A DNA stretch of 64,000 nt from Planctomicrobium piriforme. GTDB taxonomy: Bacteria > Planctomycetota > Planctomycetia > Planctomycetales > Planctomycetaceae. The notes under the pieces are model-generated. The model saw nothing but the letters and a program-made list of their open reading frames with translations, ran no database searches and had not been told where the DNA came from. The first letter of the stretch is position 1. The number at the start of each line of letters is the position of its first letter. Below, in pieces: positions 62,501 through 64,000 of the stretch. Location of the stretch: the NCBI RefSeq assembly GCF_900113665.1, contig NZ_FOQD01000001.1, positions 248,001-312,000 of the forward strand. The letters run 5' to 3'. A program made the translations under genes and the position numbers.

Positions 62501-64000
62501 ACGATTTCGGATGCAGGCTTCAAGAGATTCGCTGCGAATACCAAAGCGGTCAGGCACCTGTATCTGGGCAGCACGAAGATCTCCGCTGCCGCCCTGGCGA
62601 AAGCAGCGTCTCAGTTTCCCGATCTTCAAGATCTGGAATGTCCGGCCTGGACTTCGGCCAGTGATGACGCAGGAGCGGTATGCACTTTTCATCAATTAAC
62701 GGAACTGAATCTTCCGACGGAATTACTGACAGAGAAGTTGATTGACCGCTGGCGAAATGATCTGCCGCGACTCAATGGATTGGGACTGTCAGGAGAGATT
62801 CGCGCAGCGCAGATCGCGGCACTGGATCGTTTGGCTTCGCTCCGCGAACTGTGGATCGGTCGCAACTGTACGTTACAGCCGGGCGCTCTTCGCGCTATTG
62901 GCCGCGTACCTGCTCTCGAAAAGCTCGTCCTGAGACGCCATGTCCCTGCAGACTTGTGGGGAGAAGTTCAAGGGCTCCGGCAGTTAAAAGCTCTGTGGTT
63001 CTTTTATTCTGACTTGCCGCAATCCCAACTTGACGGCCTGGCAACGCTTCCCAATTTAAACGAACTCCAGTTCATCGGCAGTCCGATTGACGCCGCCGCA
63101 GTATCACGATTGCAAACACTCCGGCCCGATCTGAAGATCCTGGACAATGGCGTCATGTTGCCACGGGTGGAAGATGTCGCTCGCGTCGCGGCAGAATGGG
63201 TATTTTCCGTCGGAGGGAAAGTTCAGATCAGTGTTGGCGGGACGGTCTCTCCGTCGCTGACAAAACTTTCGGACCTGCCGGCTGGACCATTTGAGTTTGA
63301 TGCGGTCAATTTCTCTGATTGTCATGGAATGACGCCGGCTGGGATGACTCAACTTGCACAAGTGAAATCGATTCGAGATCTCTGGCTGAACGACTGTGAC
63401 CTCACGGATGACGGCTTGGCGGCTCTGTCATCCCTGACCAATCTCTCTGTTCTACGACTGAACAGAACGAAAATCTCTGATAACGGACTACATCGATTTG
63501 CAGCGAACGTCAAAGAACTGACCAATCTCGAAATCAGAAATACACTGATCACCTGTCGCGGCCTGTCGGAAGTCGCTCCGAATTTGCCCAAACTGACTTC
63601 CTTGCACTGTCAGGGGATTCAGGGGATTTCTGCCGAGGCTGCACCTGAGGGGCTGGGCAGGTTCCCCAATCTGCAATCAGTCGACCTGGATGCACAGCTT
63701 CTGCAAAAGCCGTTCGTGGAGAAGCTATTTGCGACAGTCCCGCGACTCGTTTCTTTGGGGATCAGCGGACGAGTTCAAACGCAACACATGCAGGCGTTGG
63801 GATCAGTCGGCCAGCTGCGCGAGGTCTGGTTTCAGGAGGACTCGGAAATGACTCCTGGAGCATTGGCCATGTTGTCCGAGTTCCGGTCGCTGGCCAGTAT
63901 CGGTCTCAAACGAAAACTGTCCACGGCCGAGTGGGCTGACCTGACGTCTAATACCGCGATTCCCAAAATCTGGTTCTATTATGCCCAGGGACCGCAACCC
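59585..64000 (+). CDS. Transmembrane Ser/Thr protein kinase with leucine-rich repeats (3' end outside window)
   Basis: The frame stays open from ATG 59585 to the last base (at least 1472 residues). After an N-terminal helical segment comes a Hanks-type kinase (about 86-350): GQGGMGAVYKA, VALKVL, HRDIKPSN, LDMGLA (DMG in place of DFG, common in planctomycete kinases) and APEQ. One transmembrane helix (about 418-441) leads to an extracytoplasmic region with three LRR blocks, each opened by AAEWV-x-S-x-GG (starting near DNA 61019, 62212 and 63178). It probably senses an outer signal and phosphorylates targets, likely including the adjacent sigma factor. The gene continues beyond the window. Confidence 0.9.
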   Translation, partial: MFVLREKHFEELAEQLAVAEGETRNQVDAALQTLQIDLQCLVEQLRTPQSVDPFVREPQCDEAVKQVLSATREIGLQEPAPLPLQQIGQYELLSLLGQGGMGAVYKARHRKLDKIVALKVLPAGKLADQQAVIRFEREMRAVGKLQHPNIVAAHDAGEIDGTHYLVMELVDGIDLGALSRTCGLLPINDACELVRQAALGLQHAYEHGLVHRDIKPSNLMLARQQRGIAATVKILDMGLALLEEAAVEDGKELTSTGQVMGTIDYMAPEQSLDTHQVDIRADIYSLGATLFRLLTGRAPFADGTRTSITKKLMTLANTPAPDIRTLRPDCPSEVAQLVAALLAKDPAQRPTPPSELARLLAPFAQGADLQALFNSEQVDRSAPTSLTITKRTVEANSPTVILSTDLPQGIQPPHNGKSRRRLAWAGGAGAAALLGLMIITINHDNGTKTRIETSGPSRSEIETPESVPEESASSIEDPERAAAEWVLSIGGKLHLIPVGKPEIEVTQAPLPRGAFTINRIDLAWNSRVNDQNLARLKSLKSLSLLNLESNPQLTDAAIAQLSPASNIYHMNLTNTGITDACWAQFARLTSLRSVAVSLCRELTGTGISHLQALPELTDLLIGETRIGDSAFLELTSLPKLRNLQMFGDIEGRQRPLTPAGLSQLARVAPGLESVELPRNALIENAAGLLALRDFPKLKCLGWRGTRFTPDVLNAMKDLKSLEQLNIVNDLPPLDAPLDQLTQVRHLAWASLNSIDASRPPPIPAFRHPGIQKVTVYRAELHGGVTAFLRTCPNAVEVEFGELRAFANEDVDTLAGLNSLKTLTLQSQSEAVLPHLDRLTTLRPDIKLAGPGVPTELLAKQAGVTTTENVSASSNPARAAAEWVISVGGAVSVHSGDQYFKEITRLADLPSAPMTIDAVLLSGRQNLSVPGMSLVARVGSMRELRLSDARLDDDLLAALAPLSQIDVLWFDGSTISDAGFKRFAANTKAVRHLYLGSTKISAAALAKAASQFPDLQDLECPAWTSASDDAGAVCTFHQLTELNLPTELLTEKLIDRWRNDLPRLNGLGLSGEIRAAQIAALDRLASLRELWIGRNCTLQPGALRAIGRVPALEKLVLRRHVPADLWGEVQGLRQLKALWFFYSDLPQSQLDGLATLPNLNELQFIGSPIDAAAVSRLQTLRPDLKILDNGVMLPRVEDVARVAAEWVFSVGGKVQISVGGTVSPSLTKLSDLPAGPFEFDAVNFSDCHGMTPAGMTQLAQVKSIRDLWLNDCDLTDDGLAALSSLTNLSVLRLNRTKISDNGLHRFAANVKELTNLEIRNTLITCRGLSEVAPNLPKLTSLHCQGIQGISAEAAPEGLGRFPNLQSVDLDAQLLQKPFVEKLFATVPRLVSLGISGRVQTQHMQALGSVGQLREVWFQEDSEMTPGALAMLSEFRSLASIGLKRKLSTAEWADLTSNTAIPKIWFYYAQGPQP

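Noticed and set aside
1..64000. CRISPR arrays, tRNA or rRNA genes and transposase genes
   Set aside because: No regularly spaced direct repeats with unique spacers, no cloverleaf or rRNA-like sequence and no transposase motifs were seen on reading.

Overview
The window looks like a chromosomal segment of a planctomycete (Planctomycetota, probably Planctomycetaceae). The evidence is a set of families that is characteristic in combination: a DUF1501 Tat-exported protein paired with a PSCyt1/DUF1549/DUF1553 cytochrome, a DUF1559 pilin-like protein, an ECF sigma/FecR pair, an ECF sigma factor next to a Ser/Thr kinase with leucine-rich repeats, a Gfo/Idh oxidoreductase with a Tat signal, and a giant surface protein with an LEPR-XLL-like N-terminus. 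No rRNA, tRNA, CRISPR array or transposase was recognised.

Layout. 0-2 kb: end of hisC, hisB and a LuxR-type regulator. 2-4 kb: an accessory-looking, visibly more AT-rich stretch with a possible terminal-inverted-repeat element and a DUF262 protein. 4-9.3 kb: a Gfo/Idh oxidoreductase translationally coupled to truD, a zinc-ribbon membrane protein whose gene carries an interspersed repeat in frame, and an NtrC-type response regulator. 9.8-23.7 kb: a stress/low-oxygen island. It holds two paralogous class II-like c-type cytochromes, a P1B-type ATPase with a TPC motif, acetate kinase, phosphoketolase, a tandem universal stress protein, a hemerythrin, a response regulator/PAS/histidine kinase, a dual-receiver protein, a globin-coupled histidine kinase and an alcohol dehydrogenase. 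23.8-28.8 kb: an FCD-type GntR regulator with a strong palindromic operator candidate, then DUF1501 and PSCyt1/DUF1553 genes overlapping by ATGA. 28.9-30.6 kb: an SbmA/YddA-like ABC protein whose nucleotide-binding domain has lost nearly all catalytic motifs. 30.6-37.6 kb: a two-gene carbohydrate operon (GH94 phosphorylase resembling 1,2-beta-oligoglucan phosphorylase, plus a discoidin-containing alpha/alpha-barrel protein). 38-44.6 kb: ECF sigma, FecR membrane protein, DUF1559 protein, lipoprotein and two metallophosphoesterases. 44.8-47.2 kb: an M1 metallopeptidase split by an in-frame TGA. 47.2-58.5 kb: an 11.2-kb gene for a 3734-residue secreted clostripain-family protein with about 18 PPC-like repeats. 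58.8-64 kb: an ECF sigma factor and a receptor-like Ser/Thr kinase that runs off the window.

How the genes may work together. The strongest candidate for a coherent, little-described system is the 9.8-23.7 kb island. A heme-globin sensor kinase, a second hybrid kinase and a dual receiver could sense O2 or NO and switch on phosphoketolase/acetate kinase fermentation, alcohol dehydrogenase, hemerythrin, c-type cytochromes, a metal pump and a universal stress protein, which recalls the mycobacterial DosR regulon in gene content. This is inferred from gene families and proximity only. Several short interspersed repeat families sit in intergenic DNA, and one of them has entered a coding sequence.
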